Made by a program: the position numbers and the translations under genes. Positions 11,582-22,890 of a stretch of 64,000 nt of DNA are shown here, piece by piece (the stretch's first letter is position 1; every line of letters begins with the position of its first letter). The notes under the pieces are model-generated. The model worked only from the letters and a program-made list of their open reading frames with translations. It made no database searches and was not told where the DNA came from. The DNA comes from Scolanthus callimorphus. Taxonomy: Eukaryota; Cnidaria; Anthozoa; Actiniaria; Edwardsiidae. The DNA lies in NCBI GenBank assembly GCA_033964015.1, contig CM066914.1, forward strand, positions 17,315,637 through 17,379,636. The letters run 5' to 3'.

Positions 11582-11990
11582 GCCGTTCCATGCCAAATGA
11601 TTATAATATTTAATAGTTATCAGAAAATGAAATCCAGTATTCAATTCTATGCACCTGTATTAGTAAAATTTCAAAGTTTTGTGAAGATTGCTAGAAAACT
11701 GAGTGAGATGTAAATTTTCAAAACTTCGTATTCTGGCTTAATTTTTTGCAAGAAATGTATGGGAAATACATGAAATGAGGTTTGGACGGGCATCAATGCC
11801 ATTCCAGCCTCATTGACGTATACATTTCTTTGTAAGAAGTAAGCCAGATACGAAATTCCTATCTCAGCCAGTTTTCAAACAATTCTTTTCAAACTTTGCA
11901 ATTTTACTAATACAGATTGTAGAATTGCAAACTGGATTTCATTTTCTGATAACTATTGAATATTATTAATCAATTTTGCATGATAACTGC
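11582..11990. repeat. Foldback palindrome with about 145-bp arms
   Basis: The segment TTATCAGAAAATGAAATCCA (from about 11617) is mirrored by TGGATTTCATTTTCTGATAA (to about 11962), and the similarity runs inward to AGAAATGTA / TACATTTCT around a spacer of about 60 bases. It contains no coding signal. Confidence 0.75.
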
Positions 11991-12179
11991 AAATAGTAAA
12001 ACAAGATACATTACACTAACTTTACAAAATACCAAATCACAGGTTGAAAACCGGCTAGAGTTCATGTTTGCGGTGCAGCTTGTATTCTGTAAGAATAAGA
12101 CAGACAAATAATGTCTACACAATAAGAAATATTGTTGCTGTTTGTCACTGTAACTGCAAGCAAATCTTTGTTGTCATTT

Positions 12180-13800
12180 TTTAGCAAGCAATTCATGTTT
12201 TACATGAGATACCAAACATACCCACCAACCCAAAGCTCCAAAACCTGGAGATTGTGTTTCAAATGCAACAACTTTATGTGAAAATCCCGAAAAATGTACC
12301 CAGGAGATATACAGTAAGATATACAGTAAATGTATGCCAAAATACCAGGATTTGTACTCAAATGAACATACCTCAGCCAAAAATTGCCTGATTAGTTTTC
12401 TGAGAAGGCTTATGAAATCCTAGGGAAAACATGATACCAAAACACACACCCCTTACAACTAAAAATGTCTGTACCTTAGCCAAAAAGTGCCTGATTAGTT
12501 TTCTGAGAATGCTTAATTGTATGAAATCCTAAGGAAAATTTATTAGCACAATAAATGGCGAGCAATGCATGTTTTACATGAGATACCAAAACCAAGGATT
12601 TGCACTCAAAATGCACATACCTCAGCCAAAAAGTGCCTGATTAGTTTTCTGAGACGCTTAATTGTATGAAATCCTAAGGAAAATTTATTAGCACAATAAA
12701 TGGAGCAATGCATGTTTTACATGGATACCAAAACACAAGGATTTGCACTCAAAATGCACATACCTCAGCCAAAAGTGCCTGATTAGTTTTCTGAGAAGGC
12801 TTATGAAATCCTAGGGAAAATTTTATTACCAATACATGGCAAGCAATGCATGTTTTACATGAGAAACCAAAACACCAGCCTTACACTAAAAATGCCCGTG
12901 CCTGAGCCAAAAAGTGGCTGATTATAGTTTTCTGAGAAGCCTTACGAAATCCCAGGGAAAATTTACTTAGCACAATAATGGCGAGCAGTGCATGTTTTAC
13001 ATGAGATACCAAAACACAAGGATTTGCACTCAAAATGCACATACCTCAGCCAAAAAGTGCCTGATTAGTTTTCTGAGAAGGCTTATGAAATCCTAGGGAA
13101 AATTTTATTACCAAAATACATGGCAAGCATGCATGTTTTACATGAGAAACCAAAACACAGCCTTACACTAAAAATGCCCGGCCTGAGCCAAAAAGTGGCT
13201 GATTATAGTTTTTCTGAGAAGGCTTACGAATCCCAGGAAAATTTACTTAGCACAAATAAATGGCGAGCAGTGCATGTTTTACATGAGATACCAAAAACAC
13301 AAGGATTTGCACTCAAATGCACATACCTCAGCCAAAAGTGCTTGATTAGTTTTCTGAGAAGGCTTATGAAACCAGGGAAATTTAATGACCAAAAATTGGC
13401 AGGCAATGCATGTTTTACATGAGATACCAAAACACACAGCCTTACACTAAAAAATGCCCGTACCTGAGCCAAAAAGTGCCTGATTATGGTTTTCTGAGAA
13501 GGCTTACAAAATCCCAGGGAAAATTTACTTAGCACAATAAATGCGAGCAGTGCATGTTTTTCATGAGATACCAAAACACAAGGATTTGCACTCAAATGCA
13601 CATACCTCAGCCAAATTGAAAAATGCCTGATTAGTTTTCTGAGAAGGATTATGAAATCCAGGGAAATTTAATTCAGCACCATAAATGGCGAGCAATGCAT
13701 GTTTTACATGAGATACTAAACACAAGAATTTGCACCAAATGTACATACTCAGTCAAATACCTCAGTGCCTGATGAGGCTTATGAAATCCTAGGGAAATAT
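12180..13800. repeat. Dimeric satellite, about 142-bp monomer
   Basis: About eleven tandem monomers are marked by CATGTTTTACATGAGATACC, CCTCAGCCAAAAAGTGCCTG and TTAGTTTTCTGAGAAGGCTT. From about 12840 on, two monomer types alternate. One has GCACTCAAAATGCACATACC, the other TTACACTAAAAATGCCCG, so the higher-order unit is a dimer of about 282 bp. Copies differ mainly by one- or two-base deletions. The first monomers (12180-12480) are the most diverged. Confidence 0.9.
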
Positions 13801-14097
13801 AAAATCACAATGACTGGTAAGGTAAGCACCTTATTTTTACAAGAGATACAAGACACAAGGATTTGCACCTTAAAACTTAAGTTAAATGCATTCTTATATC
13901 CCTACAATAACTTACATTTTCAATTCAAAATTGAGTCAGATTCGATTGAACAGGAGAAGTTCGAAAGTGCAAGTCAATTCAGCATTATTATGGCAGTTTG
14001 CCGACTAAAAGGTTCTTTTGATTTGATTTAATAGCCAAAGACAATGCTATAAAGTAACAGAGTCATAGAGAGAGGACTTAAGTTTACTTTACCATAT

Positions 14098-14190
14098 GTC
14101 CATGGTTTTCCCTCGCTTAACTAGCTGCCTCCTCGAGTTCGACTTCACTTCTCTAGTTCTATTTCCTTCGCTGAGGCCTTCAGACACCTG
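14098..14190 (-). other. Possible small exon of unknown gene
   Basis: On the minus strand a good acceptor (CCCTTTTCAG) opens a frame VSEGLSEGNRTREVKSNSRR, followed by a hydrophilic tail ending KTMDIW before GTAAAGT. Upstream, 14286-14340 reads QQPLEPLKQQELQPE and ends at AGATAAGTATG, one base off a donor. I do not recognise the product. It lies inside the CACTG element and could be captured host sequence or chance. Confidence 0.2.
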
Positions 14191-14631
14191 AAAAGGGAAG
14201 AACGATCGATACAAAGTGCCCAAAGTTAGACATATTGTATTCAATAACGAAACAAATGAACAAAAAGCATACTTATCTTCTGGTTGAAGTTCTTGCTGTT
14301 TTAACGGTTCCAACGGTTGTTGCCGCCACAATATTGCGCAGTCGTTACCTCGAATAACCGCTGACCAGATGCGCCGAAGAGCAGCACCGGGAAGGCGCGT
14401 CTTCGCAATTTAGCAGCAAGACTAAATAAACCTCCCCTTTTACAGTTTAAATTCTTGTCGACTCAATCAAATCCCATAACTCATTCTTACAAGCGAGATT
14501 TGACGTTGATTAGCTGAAGTCGACAAAACACAGGTTACCCGCGCGCAAAGAAAGTTCAAAGCTCGAATTACTTTCACTAAAATAATACTCAATCTTTGTG
14601 GAAGATTTACAGTGATAATTGGCACGGATTC

Positions 14632-14862
14632 CCGGGGGGGGGACTCCCCATATTTTCAGACGGGGGTGCTCGTCCTATCCCTTAGGGTATCAAATTGACA
14701 GACGTGCTATCTCTTAGGGGTGTTTAAAATCAGTAAATTCGGCGGTCGCCACGCCAAATTTGCTCTCTTTTAGGGGTAAATTTTCTGTTTTGCCACACCC
14801 ATTTTGCTATCCCTTAGGGTCAAAATCAATTTTCCCGACGAGCACCCCGTCTAAAATATTGG

Positions 14863-14908
<46 letters not shown>

Positions 14909-14909
14909 G
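14632..14909. mobile_element. hAT-like MITE, CCGGGGG-TIR family, 8-bp duplication
   Basis: The 278-bp element is flanked by ACGGATTC on both sides (14624-14631 and 14910-14917). The arms carry GACTCCCCATATTTTCAGAC and its inverse, then GGGGTGCTCGTC / GACGAGCACCCC, and inner CCCTTAGGG motifs. The right arm holds a 38-C run where the left has only about eight G. Confidence 0.9.
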
Positions 14910-15069
14910 ACGGATTCTATAGTCTGAATCACTCGACTCCAGACTCCACATTAATTTCACTTGACTAAATGAAAACGTCGCACTAGTCACTTCGAGACTT
15001 GTGAGTTTTCGCGTGATATTTACCGTGATGAATTATCTATAGAATCCGTACCAATAATTCAGTAAATTT

Positions 15070-16390
15070 TCAGGGCTGTTTTGTAGAAGTTTTGAGAAGG
15101 TCTGAAAGGGACCAATTCTTGGGGCTGAACTACAACCCCGCAAGCGATTCGGCACTTGGTATCTAAAAAAATCTTCTAGGGCTGTTTTATCAGTTTTGAG
15201 AAGGTCTGAAAGGGGCCAATTCTGGGGGCTGAATAAGAACCCACAAGCAATTCGGCACTCGATATCTAAAACAAAACTTCTAGGGCTGTTTTATCAGTTT
15301 TGAGAAGGTCTGAAAGGGACCAATTCTTGGGCTGAATTACAACCCGCAAGCGATTCGGCACTTGGTATCTAAAACAAATCTTCTAGGGCTGTTTTATCAG
15401 TTTTGAGAAGGTCTGAAAGGGCCAATCTGGTGGCTGAATAAGAACCCACAAGCAATTCGGCACTCGATATCTAAAAACACAACTTCTAGGGCTGTTTTAG
15501 AAGTTTTTGAGAAGGTCTGAAAGGGACCAATTCTTGGGGCTGAATTACAACCCCGCAAGCGATTCGGCACTTGGTATCTAAAACAAATCTTCTAGGGCTG
15601 TTTTATCAGTTTTGAGAAGGTCTGAAGGGGCCAATCTGGGGGCTGAATAAGAACCCACAGCAATTCGGCACTCGATATCTAAAACAAAACTTCTAGGCTG
15701 TTTATCAGTTTTGAGAAGGTCTGAAAGGGACCAATTCTTGGGGCTGAATTACAACCCGCAAGCGATTCGGCACTTGGTATCTAAAACAAATCTTCTAGGC
15801 TGTTTTATCAGTTTTGAGAAGGTCTGAAAGGGGCCAATTCTGGTGGCTGAATAAGAACCCACAAGCAATTCGGCACTCGATATCTAAACAAACTTCTTGG
15901 GCTGTTTTATCAGTTTTGAGAAGGTCTGAAAGGGACCAATTCTTGGGGCTGAATTACAACCGCAAGCGATTCGGCACTTGGTATCTAAAACAAATCTTCT
16001 AGGGCTGTTTTAGCAGTTTTGAGAAGGTCTGAAAGGGCAATTCTGGTGGCTGAATAAGAACCCACAAGCAATTCGGCACTCGATATCTAAAACAAAACTT
16101 CTAGGGCTGTTTTATCAGTTTGAGAAGGTCTGAAAGGACCAATTCTTGGGGCTGAATTACAACCCGCAAGCGATTCGGCACTTGTATCTAAAACAATCTT
16201 CTAGGGCTGTTTTTCATTTTGAGAAGGTCTGAAAGGGGCCAACTCTGGGGGCTGAATAAGAACCCACAAGCAATTCGGCACTCGATATCTAAAACAAACT
16301 TCTAGGGCTGTTTTATCAGTTTTGAGAAGGTCTGAAAGGGACCAATTCTGGGGGCTGAATTAGAACCCGCAAGCAATTCGACCCGTATCT
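15070..16390. repeat. Right subterminal tandem repeat, about 107-bp alternating monomers
   Basis: About twelve monomers are marked by TTCTAGGGCTGTTTTATCAG and TTTTGAGAAGGTCTGAAAGG. Two types alternate: one with GAATTACAACCCCGCAAGCG and CACTTGGTATC, the other with GAATAAGAACCCACAAGCAA and CACTCGATATC. The higher-order unit is about 212 bp. Confidence 0.9.
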
Positions 16391-16904
16391 CCTAAATCAG
16401 ATCTACTCGTTCAGAGTAATCGGCACAATGTGGGGCTATTTCAGAACATCATTTGACTGAAATGGCTCCTTTTCTGTAAATCAGACCTTGCAAGGTCTAA
16501 TAAAGAACCGCTACGAAAGGGTCTGAATTGGTAAATGGGGCTGAATCAGCTCTCTCAAAATTACAGTGTAGTTAAGCGCTTCCAGAACTGACACGCGTAT
16601 GGAAAACGCCGAGCTTTCGCAAATATAGTTTTAAAAAGTCGCGCGCTAACAAAATCCAACCACGACAAGAAAATAAAATCTACTGACAAATCTCTACTCT
16701 CTTTGTTTCAGCCGATGTAGCTACCGGAGAGCTCTCTCAACTATTCAAGTGCTTCTAGAACGGGATATACGCACGCTACGAAGCATGGACCCTTCCTTAA
16801 ATAGAACCGTTCAACAAAAAGGTAACAGAGCACTTATTGCAGCATGTAGCCCTTTTCTCACCGTTTCATTCTCTCTCTTAATACCCTATTCACACCGGCA
16901 AAGG

Positions 16905-17145
16905 TAGTCTATAGATAACTATACTCAATTCCCGTGAAATAATTAGCAATTAATGAATTCCGCTGAGTATGATGTGGATAATTATTCAGATCGAGGGTGT
17001 GTTATCCATCGAGGCCGAAGGCCGAGGTGGATACACCTTCCAAGATCTGAATAATTTTCCACATCATAAGAAAGCTGAATTCATTAATTGCTAATTATTT
17101 CACGGGAATTGAGTATAGTTATCTATAGTTATCTATAGAAATAGC
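16905..17145. repeat. Hairpin element, ATAGTTATCTATAG ends
   Basis: CTATAGATAACTATACTCAA and TTGAGTATAGTTATCTATAG face each other, continuing through CCGTGAAATAATTAGCAATT and its inverse, with arms of about 95 bases. The loop contains CGAGGCCGAAGGCCGAGG, also seen in another form in the 42062-42165 palindrome. Confidence 0.75.
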
Positions 17146-19090
17146 GTAATTGTAATCACGAGTAATGCCCACTAATGCCACTATCGCGAAATTCGTCAAA
17201 TCAACAATTTTTCACAAAAACGTTTATATAATAACGGCGCTTACTCGTGAGATATCAAAATTTGAGCACTCGAAGATAAATTCCATACCCCCCCCCCCCC
17301 TCCCGCGTCCATGTATTATTATATTATTGCCTCTTTCTGAAAGCCCACCTTGTAGATATAAACTTTCCTCCAAATCAAATCAACCAAATCTCCGTCCTAC
17401 TAGAACACCAGTCCATGTACCTCCACCCTCAAGCACCTGTATTAGCATTCAGCAACTCACTTTTTCCAAGAAATATGAGAACATGGAACCTTTACCATCT
17501 GTAGTGGTAAATAAGCCAAGCCGGCAGTCTTTTAACGACGCTGCCTTGTCCGCTATCTTCAACTTGCGGGCTCCTGGTCACTTACTCAGGCTCTAAGAAC
17601 TGACCTGCGCAGCTTAGACATTAGCGAAAGCTACTTAAGGTAATTCCCCTGAAATAAAATTTGTCGTGGAATTTTTTTTCTTAATTTGTCTATTTACTAT
17701 ATAGTATATAAGAAATGAAAATATGAAATAAAAAGATGGGGTGCCCATGCTCGTTTAGAACTGTGATGGCGCAAACATGCCCCATTTTAAGTGCTAAGGG
17801 CTATTTTGTAAAGGATTATGTGAAACAAGAGAATTGTGATAAAACGCTAACTAATGAAGCAATCCAGTTTGCTTGCAAGTTTGAGCATAACTGTTAGATG
17901 CTTCATTACCTAGGACGAACATTGGAATCTTTTAATTTCTATGTGTGTTGACGCTACTCTTGAAAATGTGCAAAAATGTGCGCACCGCTCGTGATTATTT
18001 GAGACTCTTTGGTACCTCATTTTGGGCTTTTTATGACGATAGCTCAAAAAGTTGTCGTTAAAATTTCTTTAAACTTTTTTTTCATACCAGTGAAATGATA
18101 GTCTTATCAAAATGGTTAAATAAAAACCCATGCTTCTTTTCGCGCAATATCCCAAAAAGCGACATTTCTCGTTCCAATGGGGATATTAGCTTGCGCGAGC
18201 GCGCCTCGATCACGTCATTTCCGAACGAATTGATCGTGCGTCCATGCGCAGAATGGCTTCCCAGGCTCGACCGTGTGAAGGAACAAAGACCTCAGTGAGC
18301 TCGATTTTTGCTAATATTGCCTGGAACAACAGTATTTGCCTAGGTTGAGCTATAAATTGTAAAAAGAAATGTAATTAAACTTAAAAGTATGGTTTCCGTA
18401 AAATGAAATCTATATTTCAAGATTTACAATTTTCTTTGTGAAGCAATATAGATGGCGGACAGCGTAAGAAAATGCCTGAAAAAACCTCGATCGCATGGCT
18501 GATTGATTTCTGAAAGAACCAAACAACGGGGGTTTCGACTTTTGCGACTCTGTGGATTAAGAGCATTTTTTGTATATGATATAGATGCGTATATAATATA
18601 GATGATATACATACCCATGCCTTTAATAAGTGGCTAAAACAGACCAGCGATGAGGGGGACACCTTGCAACTTGCCCGACGACGTTTCCGCCGATCTATAG
18701 CATTTGAATATCATTTTGAGATCATTGCCTACAAGAGTTCTGCATCAAGTCGATTATGAAGGTTACTAATTTGGAAGGATTGAACAATTGGACGGACTAG
18801 TAAGAGTGTAGATAGCACCAAAATTAGCGGGAAACCAAAATCTGATATTAACACGTTTACCTGTCTTTTCGTAGTTCATTTTTAGGCAGCCCAGAGCACA
18901 ATCAGCACGAATCAGCGGCAGAAAGTGGACAATTTATTTACTCGCCGCCGAGATTTTGGGGACTTTGCTTGGCCTAAACTAGTCGACCTTATCTATATCT
19001 GAAACATGATCATGTTCCATTGCATTTTGTGACAGAATTCGAGCTGTTGCCATGGAGGCTGTCAAGAGAGATCGGCTTAAACGTCTCTGA
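17146..19090. other. Gene-free stretch, unrecognised open frame
   Basis: A plus-strand frame at 17165-17596 (143 codons) begins in repeat-like sequence and crosses a C run. Its last third (FNDAALSAIFNLRAPGHLLR) looks more protein-like, but I cannot assign it. Nothing else is recognisable. Confidence 0.3.
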
Positions 19091-19166
19091 GAATGTTGGA
19101 TCATGGGAAAAGTATCCCACTCAAAGAGAATGTTGGATCATGGGAAAGTATCCCACTGAAAGACGC
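19090..19166 (+). repeat. Two-copy tandem repeat, about 38-bp unit
   Basis: GAGAATGTTGGATCATGGGA with AGTATCCCACT occurs twice head to tail, the second copy one A shorter. Confidence 0.85.
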
Positions 19167-20308
19167 TCTTAAAAAAGAGTGCGGATAGAAAGGAATCTTG
19201 AGTAAATATATTTTCCATCTCTAAACCGTGTGAGCGATTTTTGATACGGTCAATATTTACAACTTTAAAGTGCAATATTGATTTACTTAGATATGAACCC
19301 GGGAAGTGAGATAGCTCTTCAAGTCGAGGCGGGTTTTTTTGGAGAAAAGTGATCTCTAGTAAAATAGATACATATTATAAACAACAGTGAAATCTCTCGC
19401 GCGAAAAAATGATATCTTCACACTGTGAAGATATGATTTTTACCTTCACTCTTCGCAGTGAAGCCCCCCCAGCGAAGTAAATTTTTTAGTGTCAACATGT
19501 GGGGAAAAACCTGCTTGCCCCCCCCCCCCCCCCGACAAATATTTCTAGCTACGGCCTTGTTGAGACATAATTTGACATGAGCTACTGCGATTTAGTACGA
19601 AGTATCATTTCCAACTATGATGCACGGTTCATGATACATGGTTTTAGGAGCGACGATTGAAACAGATGTATATGTGCAAAGAATCCTTTATATCCTGAAC
19701 ATAGCCATAACTGAAATGTTGTCGTTTTTTGTGCAAATACATGCAAATAGGATGATTTACGTATGACCTATGTTTTTTTCAATGAATGGACGTTTCCAAG
19801 CGCCAAGCCGTCTCTACAACTACCAGTCAGTGGGCCAGCGGGTGAAACCCTCTCACCTGCGGGACTTTTTTTTAAGCTTGGCCCGAGGATGTTTCAAAAT
19901 GGGTTGTTTGCAATCGCGCCGTTGTTGGAAGTGGCCGTACTCTTTGTTTCTCCAGAAAACCACAGGGTGCCCGCGTATTTTATTATGTTTATTTTTTCCC
20001 GCAAAAAAGGGGGGGGGGGTCATCCTCTGGCCCACGGACTATACCAGAATGCAGCGCGCGCCTTTTTAATAGCGGAGCGGAGCACCATACCTAAGGAAAT
20101 AACGTCTAGCATAACTATGGAGTTTGTTTGCAAACGTCACGGGCTTTCTTGCTCATTTTGCTTACGTTATTGACGGCGCCAAGTCAAATGATTAGGGCGT
20201 TGAAATGATATCGCCCAAAAGATGAATGTGTCCCAAGTTTGGTTGCCATAGGTTGTTCCCTTCTTGAGATATGATTTTTTTTGTTTCTTCCTGGTATTAA
20301 GGTATAGC

Positions 20309-20328
20309 GTACGTCCGTCCGTCCGTCC
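20309..20328 (+). repeat. GTCC microsatellite
   Basis: Four to five GTCC units lie just upstream of the CRE-bearing tandem repeat. Confidence 0.8.
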
Positions 20329-20377
20329 GCCGTACGCGGAAACTCATGGGAACCCTGTGGTATACTAAGAAAATTAA

Positions 20378-20840
20378 CAAATCTCGGAAGGGATGGACCT
20401 CAGACAACCAAACTTGGGTGAAGTTATGTAAGTGGCAACGGGGGTGCAACTGCATGGTCACGTGGTATGACGTCATTGATGACTTCATCATAGCAGAAAA
20501 ATGATATATCTCAAGAAGGGATGAACTTCAGACAACCAAACTTGGGTGAAGTTATCTAAGTGGCAAGGGGGGTGCAACTGCATGGTCACGTGGTATGACG
20601 TCATCGATGACGTCATCATAGGAGAAACATGATATATCTCAAGAAGGGATGAACCTCAGACAGCCAAACTTGGGTGAAGTTGTCTAAGTGGCAAGGGGGG
20701 TGCAACTGCATGGTCACGTGGTATGACGTCATTGATGACGTCATCAAACGTGAAAAGGTTTACATTGTTGAAGGGATGAACCTTAGATAACCACACTTGG
20801 ATGAACAATGGCTTAGTCACGTGGTATAACGGTGCAAGGC
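20378..20840 (+). repeat. Tandem repeat, about 122-bp unit with E-box and CRE motifs
   Basis: Three full units and a degraded fourth. Each full unit has CAACCAAACTTGGGTGAAGT, TGCAACTGCATGGTCACGTG and TATGACGTCAT(T/C)GATGACGTCATC. Each therefore carries one palindromic CACGTG E-box and one or two palindromic TGACGTCA sites at fixed spacing. Binding by bHLH or CREB/ATF factors is inference. Confidence 0.85.
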
Positions 20841-21553
20841 TATCTATTCATGTACAATGGCAACCTTTTTGTTTCGTTAAAAAAAATATGTAACCGGGAG
20901 CTCCGCTTTTAGCCAGTGGCTAAATCTATATATTATATTTTGTTCGATATGTCTTCCCATTTACCGACATGCAACGCGCGGGTGCGTTACAGGTGGACTT
21001 GCCCATCAGCCTGATGTGGCTCCCGGAGGATAGAAAATGCAAAAATCGTACTGGGACTGAACTTAGTTCCAGTAAGGTTCCTGGAGTTGCCTTTCTCCAA
21101 GTAGCTTCTCATCCTTTAATCTAATTGACTTGATCACACTCGTCGTACACAGGACAGCGATCACTGTATAATGTCGTCATCTGGATGGAATAATTGTGCA
21201 AAGTAACTTGCTCTAGTCGTTTTTTACTTCGAAATATTAGCCTGAGCTTATAGCTTCCTTAGCAGCTGCACCGTGGGCTCTGAAATTGTATGTCATTATG
21301 CTGGCACCACTCACTCCATCACCTAACTTGACTCAGCCACAGCAGCAGCACAAGCGCAGCGTTTGCCAAACGTGTAGGAGTATAAACTACTTTCTGATTG
21401 AGAAAGTTCTTATTTCCTATTGTTACTGCAATTTTTATAATTCTGCAAACTCCAATTTTTATTTTACATTTCCAAACGCGAAACTGCGTTTTGCCTTCCG
21501 TCCCCCGTTTCGTTTCAATTTTGAAGCCGCGCGTCGTCTTTATTTAGCCGAAT

Positions 21554-21772
21554 TCACACTAGAGACGAGTTTCCCGTCTGAGACGAGTTTCCCGTCTGAG
21601 ACGAGTTTCCCGTCTGAGACGAGTTTCTCGTCTGAGACGAGTTTCTCGTCTTGAACGTGGTTCCCTGTTCTCTGTGATCACTTTTGAAGGAAAAAGTTTG
21701 GCGATAATAAGCCGACTAGTTTTCCGACTAGAATTCACATAAGACAGGAATTTTTTCAGACGGGAAACTCGT
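21554..21772. mobile_element. TIR element with 18-bp tandem repeats and 5-bp duplication
   Basis: Five 18-bp units GAGACGAGTTTCCCGTCT run from the left end, and the right end is the inverse AGACGGGAAACTCGTCTCTA. The outermost CTAGAGACGAG / CTCGTCTCTAG ends are flanked by TCACA on both sides, consistent with a 5-bp target duplication. A chance frame through the array gives a repetitive ETSFPS peptide, which I do not regard as a protein. Confidence 0.6.
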
Positions 21773-21985
21773 CTCTAGTCACAAAACCTCTCAAAGCCTG
21801 CGTGAAATCACGATCTGTTCATTTTGTTTGATTCATGGAAGCCAGTTTAGATCTCTCTGGTTGTGTAAAATTTATGTGTTAAAGTGCCTTCAGAGTTAGC
21901 CCACTTAACTTCCTTTATTGTGCGATTTAGTATTTTTCTAGCCTCCTCGGTTTCGTTTAATAGTGGGATAGTAGTGAGGACGTTG

Positions 21986-22248
21986 CACTAGCTATAACCT
22001 CCCCGCAGGCTCTGGTGTAGAGCACGCGGGAAATATTGGCTTGCCTTGCTGTGGATCAAGCGCGCACATTGTATGGGAGATCTCAAAAAAGCTTCAACCA
22101 AAAGCCTCAAATAACGTGCGCGCGCTTGCCGCATGAACCCGCCACGTGTGAAGAGGGCGCTCGTACACCCGCGCGCCTAATAAAGAAAGCACTTAGAAAA
22201 CGAAACTTCACCAGAAACAAAGAAAGCCTGCGGGCAGGCTAAATTAGC
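21986..22248. repeat. Possible TIR element, GCCTGC(GG)GCAGGCT ends
   Basis: AGCTATAACCTCCCCGCAGG on the left and GCCTGCGGGCAGGCTAAATT ... AGCTATA on the right are imperfect inverted repeats. Confidence 0.35.
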
Positions 22249-22659
22249 TATAGTGGGTGACGAGGACAAAATGCTTGACACTCAACATTACTGGGGGTCA
22301 TTATTTACACTAAAATATAACTGTTTGCATTCGTGCTAGACAGCTTAGTATTTTTCGCTCACTTTTATATGTCTGCCAAGATTTTTATCGTCGCATTTGC
22401 ACTAAAAGTGTGAAATATACCATCGTAAGAGCAACAGAACTTTATGGGTGTCTAGTCCTACAAAATGCGAAAGCCCTAACTACGGAACTTCCAAACCAGC
22501 TATGTGACCATAGTTTATAGAGCCTAACCCATGGTATTGAAAGATCTCTTTGTTCCCTTTTTCAGGGGAATATTATTGTAATTGCGTACTCGTCGAGTTA
22601 CAGGTTGGTCTAACACTATGGTTTAGAACTAGATAATACTACTCCCAAAACGTTTGTAC

Positions 22660-22890
22660 GGGATGCTCGGCCCAGATTCTGGACCCTTACCTTTCTTTAT
22701 ACCATTTTAGAGCAGAAAAGGTACCCCTTTCTTATACCAAGCCCGAAAAGGTACCCCCCTAAACCATACAGACCCTTTTTTATGCCAAAATTGCAATTTT
22801 CCCTACTCTTCTATATACCCAGTCCAGCCTGAAAACCCTACCCCTTTCTTATACCCAGCCTTCAGCCTTCAGCCTGTAACCCTACCTCTA
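22660..22890 (+). repeat. Degenerate short repeats around CCCCTTTCTTATACC
   Basis: About six imperfect repeats of ACCCCTTTCTTATACCCAGC with AAAAGGTACCCC variants. I see no gene in 22250-23712. Confidence 0.55.

Larger units (their letters stand above)
10376..16568. mobile_element. 6.2-kb CACTG-ended TIR element with subterminal arrays
   Basis: The left end CACTGTAATTTTGAGAGAGC and the right end GCTCTCTCAAAATTACAGTG are perfect inverse complements, continuing into CTGATTCAG / CTGAATCAG. Both are flanked by TA. Inward from each end lie tandem arrays that share TTCAGACC-type motifs although their units differ (about 227 bp left, about 107 bp right). The centre holds a nested MITE, a foldback, a dimeric satellite and a hAT-like MITE. 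CACTG ends with clustered subterminal motifs recall EnSpm/CACTA elements, but no transposase is recognisable. Confidence 0.65.

Noticed and set aside
12180..16390. Regular repeats considered as a CRISPR array
   Set aside because: Monomers are contiguous with no unique spacers, and the genome is eukaryotic; these are satellite and subterminal arrays.
9560..16900. Search for the ferroportin initiator exon on the minus strand
   Set aside because: No segment with a suitable TGGG|GT donor and helix-1 coding sequence was found; the exon is missing, further away or unrecognised.
17165..17596. 143-codon plus-strand open frame
   Set aside because: Starts in repeat-like sequence and crosses a C run; only the last third looks protein-like and I cannot assign it.
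19763..20173. 136-codon plus-strand open frame
   Set aside because: Crosses a G run and overlaps a second frame of similar length; no known domain.
21286..21654. 122-codon frame ending in ETSFPS repeats
   Set aside because: The repeats are translated 18-bp transposon-end units.
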